DNA of 60,000 nucleotides from Tubulanus polymorphus (taxonomy: Eukaryota > Nemertea > Palaeonemertea > Tubulaniformes > Tubulanidae): NCBI RefSeq assembly GCF_964204645.1, contig NC_134028.1, positions 13,817,263 to 13,877,262 on the forward strand. The letters run 5' to 3'. Under the pieces are notes generated by a model. It had not been told where the DNA came from. It worked only from the letters and a program-made list of their open reading frames with translations, and did not search any database. The number at the start of each line of letters is the position of its first letter. Within the stretch, counting starts at the first letter, position 1. The position numbers and the translations under genes are program-made. Below are positions 11,758 to 22,659 of this stretch, piece after piece.

Positions 11758-12446
11758 CCCTTTAAGACTTTCATACATATTTATATGTATCATATTCAAA
11801 TTGCGTTAAAACTTTGATACATATAAATATGTACTTTGGCAAATGAGTATTTTGCTCTGGTAGGAGCAACATTATTCAAACTCAGGAGATTCAAGGTCAA
11901 TGTAAGGCATCAGGAAAACATTTTTATCAATATTTTTTTAAGTTCTATAGGATTTTGAAGGATAATATCATCAATATCTAAAAATGTGCATAATTTGCCA
12001 TTTTATGAAAAAAAATCAAAATTATATTTTTGTTTGGTCAACCATTTGAGATGATAACATTGACCTATTGTGTTATAGTTTTTTGTTATAGTTTCCCCAG
12101 ACATTATGGGCAGACAAAACTGAGATTTATGCACTGAAATAAATTATATATTACTGAAAATTTTGAAAATTGAAATGGTTTATGCTTTTTTCCAAATTTT
12201 CTTGAAAAACGGTCCATTTCCATGGCAACAGCATCCTTGCTAGAAATGCATTATAGAAGACAGATAGTTGTTAATTTTGTTAGCCTATGATGTAAGCTGA
12301 TAGAAAAAGTTAATTTCATAAGCCTAAGCCTAGTGGTTAGATTTTTCTGAGCCTTTTATTGGGAAAGAGAAGATCGTAAAATTTTGGGACAAAAAATCCA
12401 AAGTACAGGGGAGATTTTTCAATGAAAAGATAAAAGTATTAAAGGG
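11758..12446. mobile_element. piggyBac-like MITE, TTAA-flanked
   Basis: TTAA at 11754-11757 is followed by CCCTTTAAGACTTT; the other end reads AAAAGTATTAAAGGG and TTAA at 12447-12450, giving an imperfect inverted repeat CCCTTTAAkACTTT with a TTAA target duplication, as in piggyBac elements. Near the left end are complementary ACATATTTATATGTATC and GATACATATAAATATGT segments. There is no transposase frame, so it is non-autonomous. Confidence 0.75.
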
Positions 12447-12450
12447 TTAA

Positions 12451-13930
12451 TGTAGAAAAAAACCGGGAATTCATAAATCAATTATCTGTTCAGTTATCGT
12501 TCTGTCAGTGCAAAAATAGCCCATTTCGAGGCTAAAGTACTGAATTTATCATTCCAACCTACATATTTTTCCAGGATATTTAGTATAGTGTAGGTTGGCG
12601 CATTGGAAAGATAAATTAACTCGTGAACTTTAATAGGAAAATCCAGCTCATTTTTTTTCTGAGCGACGGAGGTTTTCGGGAGAGATGATTGTAGCGCAAA
12701 TGACGATCTATCTGAAAACAAAGATCGCCCGAAATCTTCTTTGAATAAAGCAAGAATTAAGAGAATCGGATGACTAATAACGAAGTTATGACCATTTTAA
12801 ATAGACAAGACGCGCTCTGCAGCGCACTATACATTGACCCGCGCCGGATTGATTTTTCCATAAGATCACTTGTGTGTGATGGGGAGGGGGAAGAGTAAAT
12901 CCTAGATGGTGCTTTCTTTTCCAAGAAATCCCGAGTTTCGAGACCAAGAAACCACGAATTTAAAAAAACAAATGTAAAACAAAATAAAAACATTTTATTC
13001 ACCGTTAAAATGTACGGTTTAAACACGGTTCAAACACGAATCCAATTTGATTCGGATTAGTTTGATTTGGATATAACGGAAAAATTTGAATTTTGCCGCC
13101 ATCTTGGATGACGTCACTTCCGGTTGTGATCTTGGATGACGTCACTTCCGGTATAACGTCACTTCAGGTGTGACGTCATCCCCCTCCTCCCTTACTCCAC
13201 TGTGGTCCCATAGTGCCAACATGTAACTACTAACTGTATAACTATGGAATGAAATTTCGATATCACTTCTAGCAAGCGATAAAAGGGTTCAGTATTCATA
13301 AACGAACAAGCAAAGAACAGCGCGACAAAGTGAACATCACACGGATTACTTGAAGATTGATTTTATCGAAATAGACAATAATCGTAGGTTAATTTTAAGT
13401 ATTTTGGATACATTTTTTTTTGAATATTTTTTGTAGTCTTTCATCCAGATAATGAGATAAATAGGACATAATTCATTTTATGAACATATGATTTAATGCG
13501 TGCATTCCTCTCTCATATATCCTTGAAGACAAATCAAGCATCAAAGACAAATCTTTTATGTCTTTCATTCCTAAAGAATCAAAGATGAATGATCGTATGA
13601 ACGTACCAGAATGTTTTATTTTCGAAAATAAAACAAAAATCATGTCATTCCCAAATTAGGACTGTTTTAAAATGTATAGTACTGGAAAAGTAGCCGATAT
13701 TGTTAATTACTTATTGTTCTCAAGTGGCAACAAAGTAAAATTACATGTTTGATCTCAAAAGTGCGATAAAGATGTTCTTGGAATCAGCCTTATTTACTAA
13801 TTGTCATGCGAACGGGAACGAACGATGTGGCAAACATATATTCTTGTACCCAGATTTTGATACAGCGAGGATCAAATGCATACACGGTATAATATACGTA
13901 TAGCCATGACCTGCCATCGGATCAACTAAC
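12451..13930. other. Intergenic or intronic host DNA with a CRE/ETS/YY1-like motif cluster
   Basis: No gene recognised. Between about 13093 and 13180 lie GCCGCCATCTTGG, three or four GACGTCA sites and repeated ACTTCCGG. These match consensus sites for YY1, CREB/ATF and ETS factors. The cluster could be a promoter, or a dispersed repeat, since the unit CTTGGATGACGTCACTTCCGG is itself duplicated. The frames at 12494-12721 and 12757-13026 look incidental. Confidence 0.4.
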
Positions 13931-15479
13931 CTTTGGTTAGCAGAGCCACTGTGCCTAGCAGTTCTAGGAATGATATATATCCATTTTCATCAGTGTCCAC
14001 GACATTAAAAAGTTGCTCGACAAACAATGAATTCACTTTCATCGCCAAAGCCTCGGCTAGCTCATCCTAGAAATGAGAGCATTTACATACAATGTCAGTT
14101 GTAACTTCGTTAATTCGTTTTTATTTGGAAAGGGTACCTTGGTTATTTCCATAGTAAGGACGCTCCTTGGAGTTCGTTTTCGCAAACCTTCGGTGTTTCC
14201 GGCTTCACTTTCAGAAAATGTCTGTGCGAATAGATGTTACATCATTATCATAACCAGAAATAAGATTTCATTTCTGTCGGAAATTTTACTTAGCCTACTT
14301 ACGTGTATGAAAACCGAGACGAAGAACTGCTCTAATATGAGTTTCCGTTTGTCTTTAGTTATGGCGTCTTTGTATATGTCTTTTGCTTTAGATATCTCAA
14401 TGAAAACGGTTTTTCTGTCAAATATCTTCACTTTCTCCTTCATTGTAGCAATGAATTCCGACATTTCAATGATAGATTTAAATATTACAACCTGAAATAA
14501 TTATTACATTCTAAATGGATAGTACTTGTAAATTATCAAGTGGGTTTGTTCTGGATTTTAAAACCACTTTGATTTTGAATGATCTTATTAATGAATATAT
14601 GATAACGAATATACCCTGAAACATTTCAGACTCATCGGAGCTAATTATGGCTTCGAGGGGAATATCGATTCTCTGCGGGTCCACTGCCACAATACATGGC
14701 AGCTATTTACGGTACAGCCTAAAAGAAACTTCAAACCGCGTTCTGTGATTCGTTTTCATTTAAATTCCGAACGCGTTCCACGCTCGTAGGGACGAATATC
14801 CGTTTCAAAATAATGTGTTTTGCTACGGGCTCATGGGTGCTACGAAACTTCAAACGCTCCTATTAGGCGTTCACAATGTTAATGCATGTATTTTACCATG
14901 TAGTCATCGAAATACAAAAAGTTGCACTCAAAGCAAGGGAGCTGCTATTAATACGTATGTGCATTCGATGTGACGCGCACCAGACGTTGAATTTGAACCG
15001 CGGTAGTAACTAGTTTGATTCTCGTTTCAGTTTCGCTTTATCAAAAGCGAAAACGCAACGATCTCCGACAAACGCCGGACGAGTTATGGGTTATGTTACT
15101 TCTAGGCTGTACCGTACCTACATTCATTTCAATTATAACATAATATCCTCAGTTTTTAGAGATCTCGATGGTAATCTACGTTGACAACTTTTTTCGCAAG
15201 TAATCCAATACCCCCGGTACTCCTCGTCAGAACTTTTTTATTCTTTATAAGCTTGGATCTCCCTTACCAGATCATATCCTCTATCTACTGGTAATCTTAT
15301 CATTGGTCGGTTTGTTTTCTCTGTTGCAGTAGTAATCAGTATATGGTCCGGTAAATCAGCTATCTTGATCATTCTGACGGTTTTTCCCATAGAATCCATT
15401 ATATGGAGAATAGATGGTGTTTCTTCAAAGCCCAATTCAACAATCCTTGTCTCTTCGTTTACCCCACGCCATTCGGTGA
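13931..15479 (-). CDS. Dual oxidase (Duox)-like host gene, four internal exons
   Basis: Exons on the minus strand: 15268-15479, 14303-14491, 14138-14221 and 13931-14066. All have AG acceptors and GT donors and join in a consistent frame. The first two join as RGYDLV-VIFKSIIEMSEF, resembling the YDLVL region between the peroxidase-like and EF-hand parts of Duox. The second ends KLILEQFFVSVFIH, like the conserved EKFFRVVF-type helix, and the last reads ITK-DELAEALAMKVNSLF and VVDTDENGYISFLELLG, a canonical EF-hand loop. Duox enzymes are membrane NADPH oxidases producing hydrogen peroxide. Upstream exons would lie beyond the Polinton at 15549; the second EF-hand and oxidase exons were not found to the left. 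Single gene assignment is by motif reading only. Confidence 0.72.
14710..15114. mobile_element. TA-flanked MITE in the Duox intron
   Basis: Ends CGGTACAGCCTAAAAGAAAC and, inverted, CGGTACAGCCTAGAAGTAAC, both flanked by TA (14708-14709 and 15115-15116). About 405 bp, non-coding, so probably a mariner-type or related miniature element. It sits in the intron between the exons at 15268 and 14491. Confidence 0.75.
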
Positions 15480-15548
15480 CTAGAAAGTATTTCCATGTGG
15501 ATAGTTTAAATGTACATTTTTATTTCGTACGACGAAAACTTTATTGAC

Positions 15549-15698
15549 AGTAATAGGGTATATCTTGTTTCATACCAAAGATCGAAGGGTCGAGCTCATA
15601 AAAAATAAAAATAAATTCTCACACGCTCGAATTTATTTTTATATTTTACTCACTCGCCCCTTCAACCTTTGATATGAAACAAGATATACCCTATTACT
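15549..15698. repeat. Polinton terminal palindrome, left end of copy 3
   Basis: Starts AGTAATAGGGTATATCTTGT and ends with its complement ACAAGATATACCCTATTACT. Between are the shared core arms (AAAGATCGAAGGGTCGAG and CGCCCCTTCAACCTTT) around an AATAAATTC/GAATTTATT centre. The 6-bp left flank is ATTGAC; the partner end with this arm sequence is not in the window. The early-type gene at 15783 follows directly. Confidence 0.82.
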
Positions 15699-15782
15699 CT
15701 GATAATATTCATATATATGAACATTATATAAATGAATATCATATTATATGAAATAAATTTTAATAAAAGATTTGTTATCAAA

Positions 15783-16078
15783 ATGGACAGTAAACAAATA
15801 CACAGTGAATTCTTAAATAGAATTAAAGATAGTACAAATGTCAAATCTGTGGATTATGAATTCAAAAAGTTAAATGAATTAACATTACATAAGAAATATG
15901 TAATTACAAATACTGAAACAGTTACTAACAAATATGGAGCTAAATTAGTTATTCACCAGATAGATTTCATAGATTATCTAGTGAAGATATTGAAGAATTA
16001 TATTCAGGTGATTTCTATTTCATATATAAAGGTTAGAATGAAAAAGGGCACCACGATATAGATTTCGAACAAAAATAA
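15783..16078 (+). pseudogene. TIR-associated Polinton protein (copy 3)
   Basis: Begins MDSKQIHSEFLNRIKDSTN and shares with 29496-29850, 23420-23769 and 53760-54116 the core LTLHKKYVITNTETVTNKYG. A deletion after LVIH removes about 20 residues; the frame resumes as DRFHRLSSED and ends GHHDIDFEQK-stop. The start is chosen by homology and by TTTTAATAAAA at 15758-15768, 14 nt upstream. Size and beta-rich look are compatible with a small OB-fold nucleic-acid-binding protein, but that is only a guess. Confidence 0.7.
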
Positions 16079-16835
16079 ATGGTAGAATTAAAAGAATATA
16101 GAATATTTGTTGATTCAAGAAGACTTACAAATTATAAATCACATAATTTACTAGTACAATTAGATTAGGAAATTTAAGAATTGTGTAGATTTAGAATTAG
16201 TAAATGTTAGTTTATGTAATTCTTGTTATAATATATCGGATAAAACTATTGAACATAGAGTCTTTTTAATTGACGATAGAAATAAGAATAGATGGTTTCA
16301 TCTTTATCTTAAACCAGGATTATATAATTTGAAAACATTAGCTCAAGAATTAAATAAAAGAGTACGCTCAAAAATGGGTGCATCTGCTGGATCTGGATTT
16401 AGACTTAGTAAAGGTGATAGCTCTGGTAAAATAAGAATAAAATTAGGCAAAGAAGATCAACATCAATTTCTAGTTAAAAAACGTTTAGCTAAAATTTTAG
16501 GAATAACTCCAGATGTAAGGATACGTAATTTTGATGCTACATCAAACTTAATACCTTTTACACACTTTTATATTTATTGCAATTTAATTGATCCTACAAA
16601 GACATTTGAACCAACTAAAGATACAATTTGTAATTCTGGTTTATTGAATATTGTGCCACTGAATAATGTTAAAGAATTTGGAACGCAAATAAACTATAAT
16701 TTAGCTGAGTGTGACTTTAAGCATTGTATTTTACACTTTAATAATTTGAGATTAGAAATTAGAAATCACAGTGGATACTTAATTGATATAAATAACTTTC
16801 CTTTCATATATGAATTAGTTATAAGTTGTAAATAG
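16079..16835 (+). pseudogene. YIYC-family Polinton virion protein (copy 3)
   Basis: The ATG at 16079 overlaps the end of the previous gene. The best-preserved copy of this family here: VDSRRLTNYKSHNLLVQLD, a one-base insertion near 16170, then NVSLCNSCYNISDKT, WFHLYLKPGLYNLKTLAQEL, KKRLAKILGI, HFYIYCNLIDPTKTF and ILNI-like LLNIVPLNN, ending YELVISCK-stop. A GxYNLxxLAxxIN helix, an AKxLGI element and a YIYCxLID strand typify a conserved, often unannotated Polinton/adintovirus protein; a minor capsid or penton-like role is plausible, not shown. Confidence 0.75.
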
Positions 16836-16845
16836 TAATTAAATT

Positions 16846-17188
16846 ATAGTAAAACAGTAGGGCCGAGTATATCTTTTTGGGGTTGATTTTAAACATCGTA
16901 AAGAAATGAGAATAAAACTAAATGATGTTATTACTGATATTAAACGTAAGTAATTTAATAATGCATCAATGATTAATAAAGAAAATTGTAATATAGAAAA
17001 AGTAATTGATTTAATTAAAACATCTTTAGAATATTATGAATTAAATGAAGATGGAATTATCGATGATATTAAAAATAATATTATCTAAAATATATGATAA
17101 TCATAAAAGTAGTGATGAAATAAATGTTGAAATAATTATAGATAAGATAACTTAATATTTTGGAGATGGTATTTTTTTTTATTAATAA
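16846..17188 (+). pseudogene. ITVGPSICFGF-family small protein (copy 3)
   Basis: Counterpart of 37239-37592. The start and first residues are damaged (stop within the GPSI region). Downstream, the acidic C-terminal part is recognisable: FYELDED-like, DDIK and IYDNHKSSDEINVEIIIDKIT. Frameshifted. Confidence 0.6.
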
Positions 17189-17408
17189 ACGAGTGATAAT
17201 TAGTGGATAATTACTGGATTATAAAATGCAGCATTACTATCAGTGGGAACTATTGGTTATACAATGGTATTAGAAAAATTATTTAAAATGGGAAGTATTA
17301 ATGTTGCTAAATTTGATATAAATGATATTCTAAAATTAACATTAGCAGTAACTTTATCTATTCTAAAATTGATTATTTGGAAAAACAAAAATATATTCCT
17401 CCTATAAA
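17189..17408 (+). pseudogene. Small membrane protein with GALLSVGTVGYTMV segment (copy 3)
   Basis: Start ATG mutated to ACG at 17189-17191. AALLSVGTIGYTMVLEKLFK and the C-terminal DYLEKQKYIPP match the intact copy at 22075-22296. A frameshift lies in the middle and the stop codon is lost. Confidence 0.65.
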
Positions 17409-17429
17409 TGCAAAATTTTTGTTAAATAA

Positions 17430-17859
17430 ATGGCATCTGCAATTATAACTATTATAGGATCGGCTATTGTTAACGCTTTAGCATTTACTGGTGGTGGTTA
17501 TTTATTTAAACATATTGATAAAAACGGTTCATTATCAGAACAAAAAAGACATAACTTAGCATTAGAAAAATATAATAAAGCAGCAGAAGAATATAGAGAA
17601 AAAAAGACAAAATTATATGGATTATATTAACAAAGAATTAATATATAATCAGAAAATTTCACATAGAGATTTTTCAATCAGTCGACGATGCTATGAGTTT
17701 ATACAACGCAGTAACAAATAAAGAAAAATTACATATATATATAAACCTAAATTATAAGATTATTATACACCAAGTAATGAACAACAGAAATATGAAATAA
17801 TATGGATTTTAGGTGGAACTGTTACTGTAATATTTGTAGCATATATATTTATAGATTAG
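17430..17859 (+). pseudogene. Two-membrane-segment Polinton protein (copy 3)
   Basis: Starts MASAIITIIGSAIVNALAF directly at TTTTTGTTAAATAAATG. An N-terminal hydrophobic segment with a GGGY motif is followed by a charged helix (EQKRHNLALEKYNKAAEEY) and a C-terminal hydrophobic segment near 17800-17850. Shifted in frame near 17620 and again near 17690. Homologous to 37838-38251 and 21633-22050. Confidence 0.7.
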
Positions 17860-17878
17860 TAATTTTTTTGCTAAATAT

Positions 17879-18308
17879 ATGGATGATAAAGTTGATAATA
17901 TTGATATCATTCCTCATGATATAAATAAAACTAAATTGAAAACATATTTGGAAAAACAAATATTAGAATTTGAAAATGATTTAAAAGTTAAAAACAAAAA
18001 ATATTTAAACCTAAAATTATATATTATTTTATTATTAGTGGTTCAGTTGCAATTAGTTATGTAATAACATTTCTAGCGATATTCGGTCCATTAACACCTT
18101 TAGCTATATCAATTGGCGTGCTAGGTTTAAGTTCAAGTGTTTTAACTAAGTTCAAAAAAAATATGAAAAGTAATAAATAAATAATTAAATCTAATATAAA
18201 AGAAATTAATAAATTAAAAAAAATACACTAGATTATATTATTAGTATAAATGGTAATATTACAATTGAAGAACAAGATAAATTATTAAAAGAATTAATTA
18301 ATCATTAA
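17879..18308 (+). pseudogene. MDDKVDN-family membrane protein (copy 3)
   Basis: N-terminus MDDKVDNIDIIPHDINKTKL, a charged helix, then a hydrophobic region (ITFLAIFGPLTPLAISIGVLG) and a Lys/Asn-rich tail. Frameshift near 18050. Counterparts at 38268-38678 and 21178-21612. Start preceded by TGCTAAATATATG, a slightly decayed late-type motif. Confidence 0.68.
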
Positions 18309-18326
18309 TTTTCTTATTATATTAAT

Positions 18327-19026
18327 CGGGTTTCCAAAAGCTTTCCAATATAATTAATCCATTAAATATAACATTCCTGCAATAGATTTTAATGAAAATA
18401 TTTCATATAAAAATTAAGTTTTAAATTCATTAATTAATTTAGACATGTATGTTACTGAGACGGAGTTTTTTATTTCTAAAATGGAAAATATATTCAATAC
18501 GTATGAAGTTAATTTTACTCGGGATGAATATAATATATATAAAATAAAATCTAATATGAAATATTGGCAGAATCAATTAAATTTTGATGTTTATTGTGCA
18601 ACAAGAGGATGTGGTATAAGTTGGAACAATCATCTTAATAACTTAGATAAAAATTTGAATTAATCTGATTTAAAATCAATTCATACAATATTTAGATTTC
18701 ACACGTATTTTCAAATTAGAGTTATATTAAATGAATAAGAATGTCCTTTACTTGGATCGAAATATTTTAAAGAATTGGATAATAATATTAATCTATCTAA
18801 GTTTTATAAAATATATAATGAATTCAATATAAATATTAATTCCGATTTTAGAGCGCATGGTAAATTACATGGTGTTGGTGAACAGATTGAAATAAAAAGA
18901 ATTGATTATATGCATAGAGTTGGAGCTTATCATAATTATAAAATTTATAATGATAATGGTTGGATTAATTTTATTTTAGACAATAGTGAAGGTTTTTCCA
19001 AGCCTGGAATACAAAGAATAAATCAA
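18327..19026 (+). pseudogene. Long conserved Polinton protein, N-terminal part (copy 3)
   Basis: FPKAFQYN, FISKMENIFNTYEVNFTRDE, MKYWQNQLNFDVYCATRG and FRAHGKLHGVGEQIEIKRID match the family at 19781-21161. Start codon damaged. Translation ends at GIQRINQ, where an AGTAATT-type Polinton terminus (19027) interrupts it, so copy 4 was probably inserted into, or recombined with, copy 3 here. Confidence 0.72.
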
Positions 19027-19126
19027 AGTAATTGGGATAATAGGGGTTCATACCAAAGGTCGAAGGGTCGAAAAATAAATTCTCGCACACTCGAATTTAT
19101 TTTCCGACCCTTCAACCTTTGATATG
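19027..19126. repeat. Truncated Polinton terminal palindrome (left end of copy 4)
   Basis: Begins AGTAATTGGGATAATAGGGG, runs through CCAAAGGTCGAAGGGTCGA and its complement CGACCCTTCAACCTTTGAT, then passes directly into coding sequence of the coiled-coil gene (19127). The outer complementary arm expected on the right is missing, so this terminus was shortened by deletion or recombination. Confidence 0.72.
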
Positions 19127-19773
19127 TTGCGTCAAGTAACCCATTCGGTAAAAGTTTTTCAATTGGAACTTTATTTGATTTAAGTTTACTAGTTTTGGAA
19201 GTTATATTCTGTTCAGAGGTTGTTTCTGTTTCTAAATTATTACTGATTGTTCCAAATAAATCATTAATTCTTTGTTTAAATACTCTTTTATTTTTATTTA
19301 TTTCTGTGTCGGTAACATTTTCTATTTCATTACTATTACTTATTCTTTTAATTCTAGATGATTCTAAATTACTCAAAGTTGATTCTGCTAATATTTTGTT
19401 TTGATTAGTGATATTGATATAATAATCATCTTTCAAATGATAGTAATATTCACCATCTAAAGATTTTAATTCTTGTACTAAATATGTGGCACCTCTATCA
19501 TTTATATTATATCCAGATCTTTCAAATATAGGTTTGAAATTATAAATATATTCATTATATTCTAAATTTTGTTTTACTAAATCTGGATTTTCATTTTCAG
19601 CATTCATTCTCGATTTAGTTTTTTGTAAATCAAACTGTTGAAGGGGCTTTAGAACCGCTATCTGCTAAATTAGAATTATATGCTGATCCATCATCATTAT
19701 CAATATTAGTTTCATTAAAATCAGGTTGTGGTTCATCAGTTCCAATTTCAGCTTCTCCACCTACTACATACAT
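19127..19773 (-). pseudogene. Acidic/coiled-coil Polinton virion protein (copy 4, C-terminally truncated)
   Basis: Start MYVVGGEAEIG at 19773, preceded by AAGATATAAATG. NLADSGS, then an open stretch 19130-19607 with FKPIFERSGYNINDRGATYL and KVPIEKLLPNGLLDAT. It stops at the terminal palindrome, losing the coiled-coil half found in 40035-41097. One frameshift near 19620. Likely a virion structural protein from its position before the capsid gene in the intact order; role unproven. Confidence 0.75.
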
Positions 19774-19780
19774 TTATATC

Positions 19781-21161
19781 TTATAAAAATTGAAATTCAA
19801 AATTTAATATACCTCCTATTACAATTCCTATACAAGTTATAGCTAATTTAGTATTTTCATGTGATTTATTATCATTATTAGTTTTAATTATATCATGTTG
19901 GATAATATCAGTTTTTATATTTTCTGCTGTAATGTAATATTTTACTTTAGAATCATTATTTAATTTAATATCCTTAGTTTTAGTTTCTGTTGATTGAATA
20001 TATTTTTTTATTTTTTCACCTTCCATTAATTTTGGAGCAGTGATAATCTTTTATATATCATTTAATCCAAACTTATTATGTATTGTTGCAGTCTTAATTA
20101 GATTATTATAACCAATTATATTTCCCATTTTTAACATTAAATCATCAGAAATGATTAATAAATTGGTCCCTAGACAATAATTTAATCTTACATGAGATTT
20201 ATCTAGATTATTTTGGTACCTTACTATGTTTTCTGGAATCGATCTATTTTTATCATTATGAATTGAATCTTCAACTAATAATTTGAATTGTTTCTGTGCA
20301 TCAAATGATGTATTAAAATTTCCAATTATTGGGGATCTTGTTTCAACTTGTGCACCTAGAATACATATCAAATAAATTCTTATTGATTGCTTTATTCTTA
20401 GTAAAACCTTCACTGTTATCTAAAATAAAATAAACCCAACCATTATTGTTTTCTTGTTTTAAATTATCACAAAATTTCGGTGATTTATTGAAATTTAATG
20501 TTTCTAAATCCATGTTTTCTATTTTACCATAATCTAATTTATTATTATAGAAATTATAAAAACTATTAGTTGGTATGGGGAGTGCACAATATTGTAAAAT
20601 ATTTTCGTGACAATGAATTGATCTTATTGTTCCAATTTTTGTTCTAAAATCAGAATTATTTATATTTATATTAAATTCATTACAAATTTTATAAAACTTC
20701 GATAAAATAATATTATTATCTAATTCTTTGAAATATCTAGATCCTGGTAAAGGAGTCTCTAATTCATTTAATATTTATCTTATTTGAAAATAAGTATGGA
20801 ATGTAAATAAACTTTGAATTAATTTATACTTAGAATTATCCAAATGATCATTATAACTAATTCCCCAACCTGTTGTTGCACAATAAACTGCAAAATTTAA
20901 TTGGTTCTGCCAATACCTCATATTAGACTTTAATAACCATTGTTTTTCATCTTTCAATTTTTTTAAATTAATTTAATATACATGAAATATATTTTCCATC
21001 TTTGCATTAAAATTATTAGTTCCAGTAACATAAATATCTAAATTAATTAATGAATCTAAAACTTCATTTCTATATGAAATATCTTTATTAAAATCTTTTG
21101 CTGGAATATTATATTCAATTGATTTATTATATTGAAAAGCTTTTGGAAAACTTATTGCCAT
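19781..21161 (-). pseudogene. Long conserved Polinton protein of unknown function (copy 4)
   Basis: About 460 residues in several frames. Landmarks in order: ISFPKAFQYNKSIEYNIPAK, FHVY, MRYWQNQLNFAVYCATTGWG, LFTFHTYFQIR, a region around NNGWVYFILDNSEGFTK, SIRIYLICILGAQVETRSP, DKSHVRLNYCLGTNLLIISD, then a Lys-rich linker and a C-terminal hydrophobic anchor (AITCIGIVIGGILNF). The pattern is widespread in Polinton-type elements but without an assigned function. A C-terminal membrane anchor fits a virion surface or minor capsid component. Frameshifts near 20960, 20770 and 20415. Confidence 0.72.
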
Positions 21162-21177
21162 TCATATAATAAAAAAA

Positions 21178-21612
21178 TTAATAATTTATTATTTCTTTTA
21201 ATAATTGATCATGCTCTTGAATTGTTATATAACCATTTAAACTTATTATATAATCTAGCGTATTTTTTAAATTATTAATTTCTTTAATATTAGATTTTAT
21301 TTTTTCTTTATTACTTTTTATATTCAATTTTGAACTTATTCCGGTTGAAACACTTTAACTTAATCCTAACGCGCCAATTGATATAGCTAAAGGTGTTTAT
21401 GGTAAGAATATTGCTAAAAATGTTATTACAGAACTTATTGTGGCTGAACCACTAATAATAAAATTATATTTAATTTTTATTTTTAACTATTTTTTATTTT
21501 TACCTTTTAAATAATTTTCAAATTCTAATATTTGTTTTTCCAAATATAATTTTAATTTAGTTTTATTTATATCATGAGGAATAATATCAACATTATCAAC
21601 TTTATCATCCAT
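21178..21612 (-). pseudogene. MDDKVDN-family membrane protein (copy 4)
   Basis: Start at 21612 behind TTTTCTAAATAAATG. N-terminus MDDKVDNVDIIPHDINKTKL, hydrophobic middle, C-terminus ending INY-stop. Stops near 21490 and 21360 break the frame. Homologous to 38268-38678. Confidence 0.7.
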
Positions 21613-21632
21613 TTATTTAGAAAAGAAAATTA

Positions 21633-22050
21633 CTAATTAGTAAATTTATATGCCACAAATCAAAACAGTTCCACCTAAAATCCAAATTATTACATATTTT
21701 TGTTGTTCTTTACTTGGTGTATAATAATCTGATAATTTAGGTTTATACAGATGTAATTTTTCTTTATTTGTTACTGCGTTACATAAACTCATTGCATCAT
21801 CGACTGATTGAAAATCTCAATGTGAAATTTTCTGATTATATAATTCTTTATTGATATAATCCATATAGCTTTGTCTTTTTTCTCTTTATTCTTCTGCAGC
21901 TTTATTATATTTCTCTAATGCTAAGTTATGTCTTCTTTGTTAACCTAATGAACTTTTTTTATCAATATGCTCAAAGAAATATCCACCACCAGTAAATGCT
22001 TAAGCGTTAACAATTGCTGACCCTATAATAGTTATAATTGCAGATGCCAT
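21633..22050 (-). pseudogene. Two-membrane-segment Polinton protein (copy 4)
   Basis: MASAIITIIGSAIVNA start at 22050 behind TACTAAATAAATG, the GGGY motif, charged helix, DFQSVDDAMSL and a C-terminal hydrophobic segment. Three in-frame stops. Same gene as 37838-38251. Confidence 0.7.
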
Positions 22051-22074
22051 TTATTTAGTAAACAAATTACGCAT

Positions 22075-22296
22075 TTATATAGGAGGAATATATTTTTGTT
22101 TTTCCAAATAATCTATAGTTAAATTAGATAAAGTAACTGCTAATGTTAATTTTAAAATATCATTTATATCAAATCTATCAACATTAATACTTCCCATTTT
22201 AAATACTTTTTTAAATACCATTGTATATCCAACAGTTCCAACTGATAGTAATGCTCCATTATATAAACCAGTTATTATCCACTTATTATCACTCAT
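22075..22296 (-). CDS. Small Polinton membrane protein (copy 4, intact frame)
   Basis: 73 residues, MSDNKWIITGLYNGALLSVG at the start, a hydrophobic segment (GALLSVGTVGYTMVF), then DRFDINDILKLTLAVTLSNL and C-terminal YIPPI. Start at 22296 is supported by GATTAATAAATG and by the equivalent position in the other copies. It is one of few frames in the window without a break. Function unknown; probably a virion or membrane-associated protein since it lies in the structural cluster. Confidence 0.7.
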   Translation of the reverse strand: MSDNKWIITGLYNGALLSVGTVGYTMVFKKVFKMGSINVDRFDINDILKLTLAVTLSNLTIDYLEKQKYIPPI

Positions 22297-22299
22297 TTA

Positions 22300-22646
22300 T
22301 TAATCAAAAAAATCACCTTCTTCAAAATATTTAGTTAACTTAGTTATAATTATTTCAACATTCATAATATTATTCGTTTCATTTTCATATATTTCAGTTA
22401 TTATTTTTTCAATATCATCAATGATAAAATCTTCATCTAATTCATAAAATCTTAGACTCTAATTAAATCAGTAATTTTCTACATTAAAAGTTTCTTTATT
22501 TATTGTTGTTTCATATTCAAAAGTTGTTTCATTATTAATGCAATAATTTTAATATGTGTAATTACATCATTAATATCAAATTTCATTTCTTTCTCACGTT
22601 TAAAATCAAATCCAAAGCATATACTCGGTCCAACAGTTATATTCAT
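22300..22646 (-). pseudogene. ITVGPSICFGF-family small protein (copy 4)
   Basis: Start MNITVGPSICFGFDFKREKE at 22646, then KFDINDVITHIK; acidic C-terminal half in other frames after a deletion near 22550. Homologous to 37239-37592. Confidence 0.68.
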
Positions 22647-22659
22647 CTATATAGTGAAA

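Noticed and set aside
12494-13026. Two minus-strand frames of 75-89 codons as host genes.
   Set aside because: No domain, no conserved neighbour, and a promoter- or repeat-like motif cluster adjoins them.
14618-14690. An extra Duox exon (reads VDPQRIDIPLEAIISSDESE).
   Set aside because: The flanking exons 15268-15479 and 14303-14491 join directly in phase with a Duox-like junction; adding this segment breaks the frame into a stop.
15549-15698. Terminal palindromes as independent foldback MITEs inserted at many sites.
   Set aside because: In the two cases that can be tested, the 6-bp target duplications flank whole elements (29285-54319 and 31155-34399), not individual palindromes.
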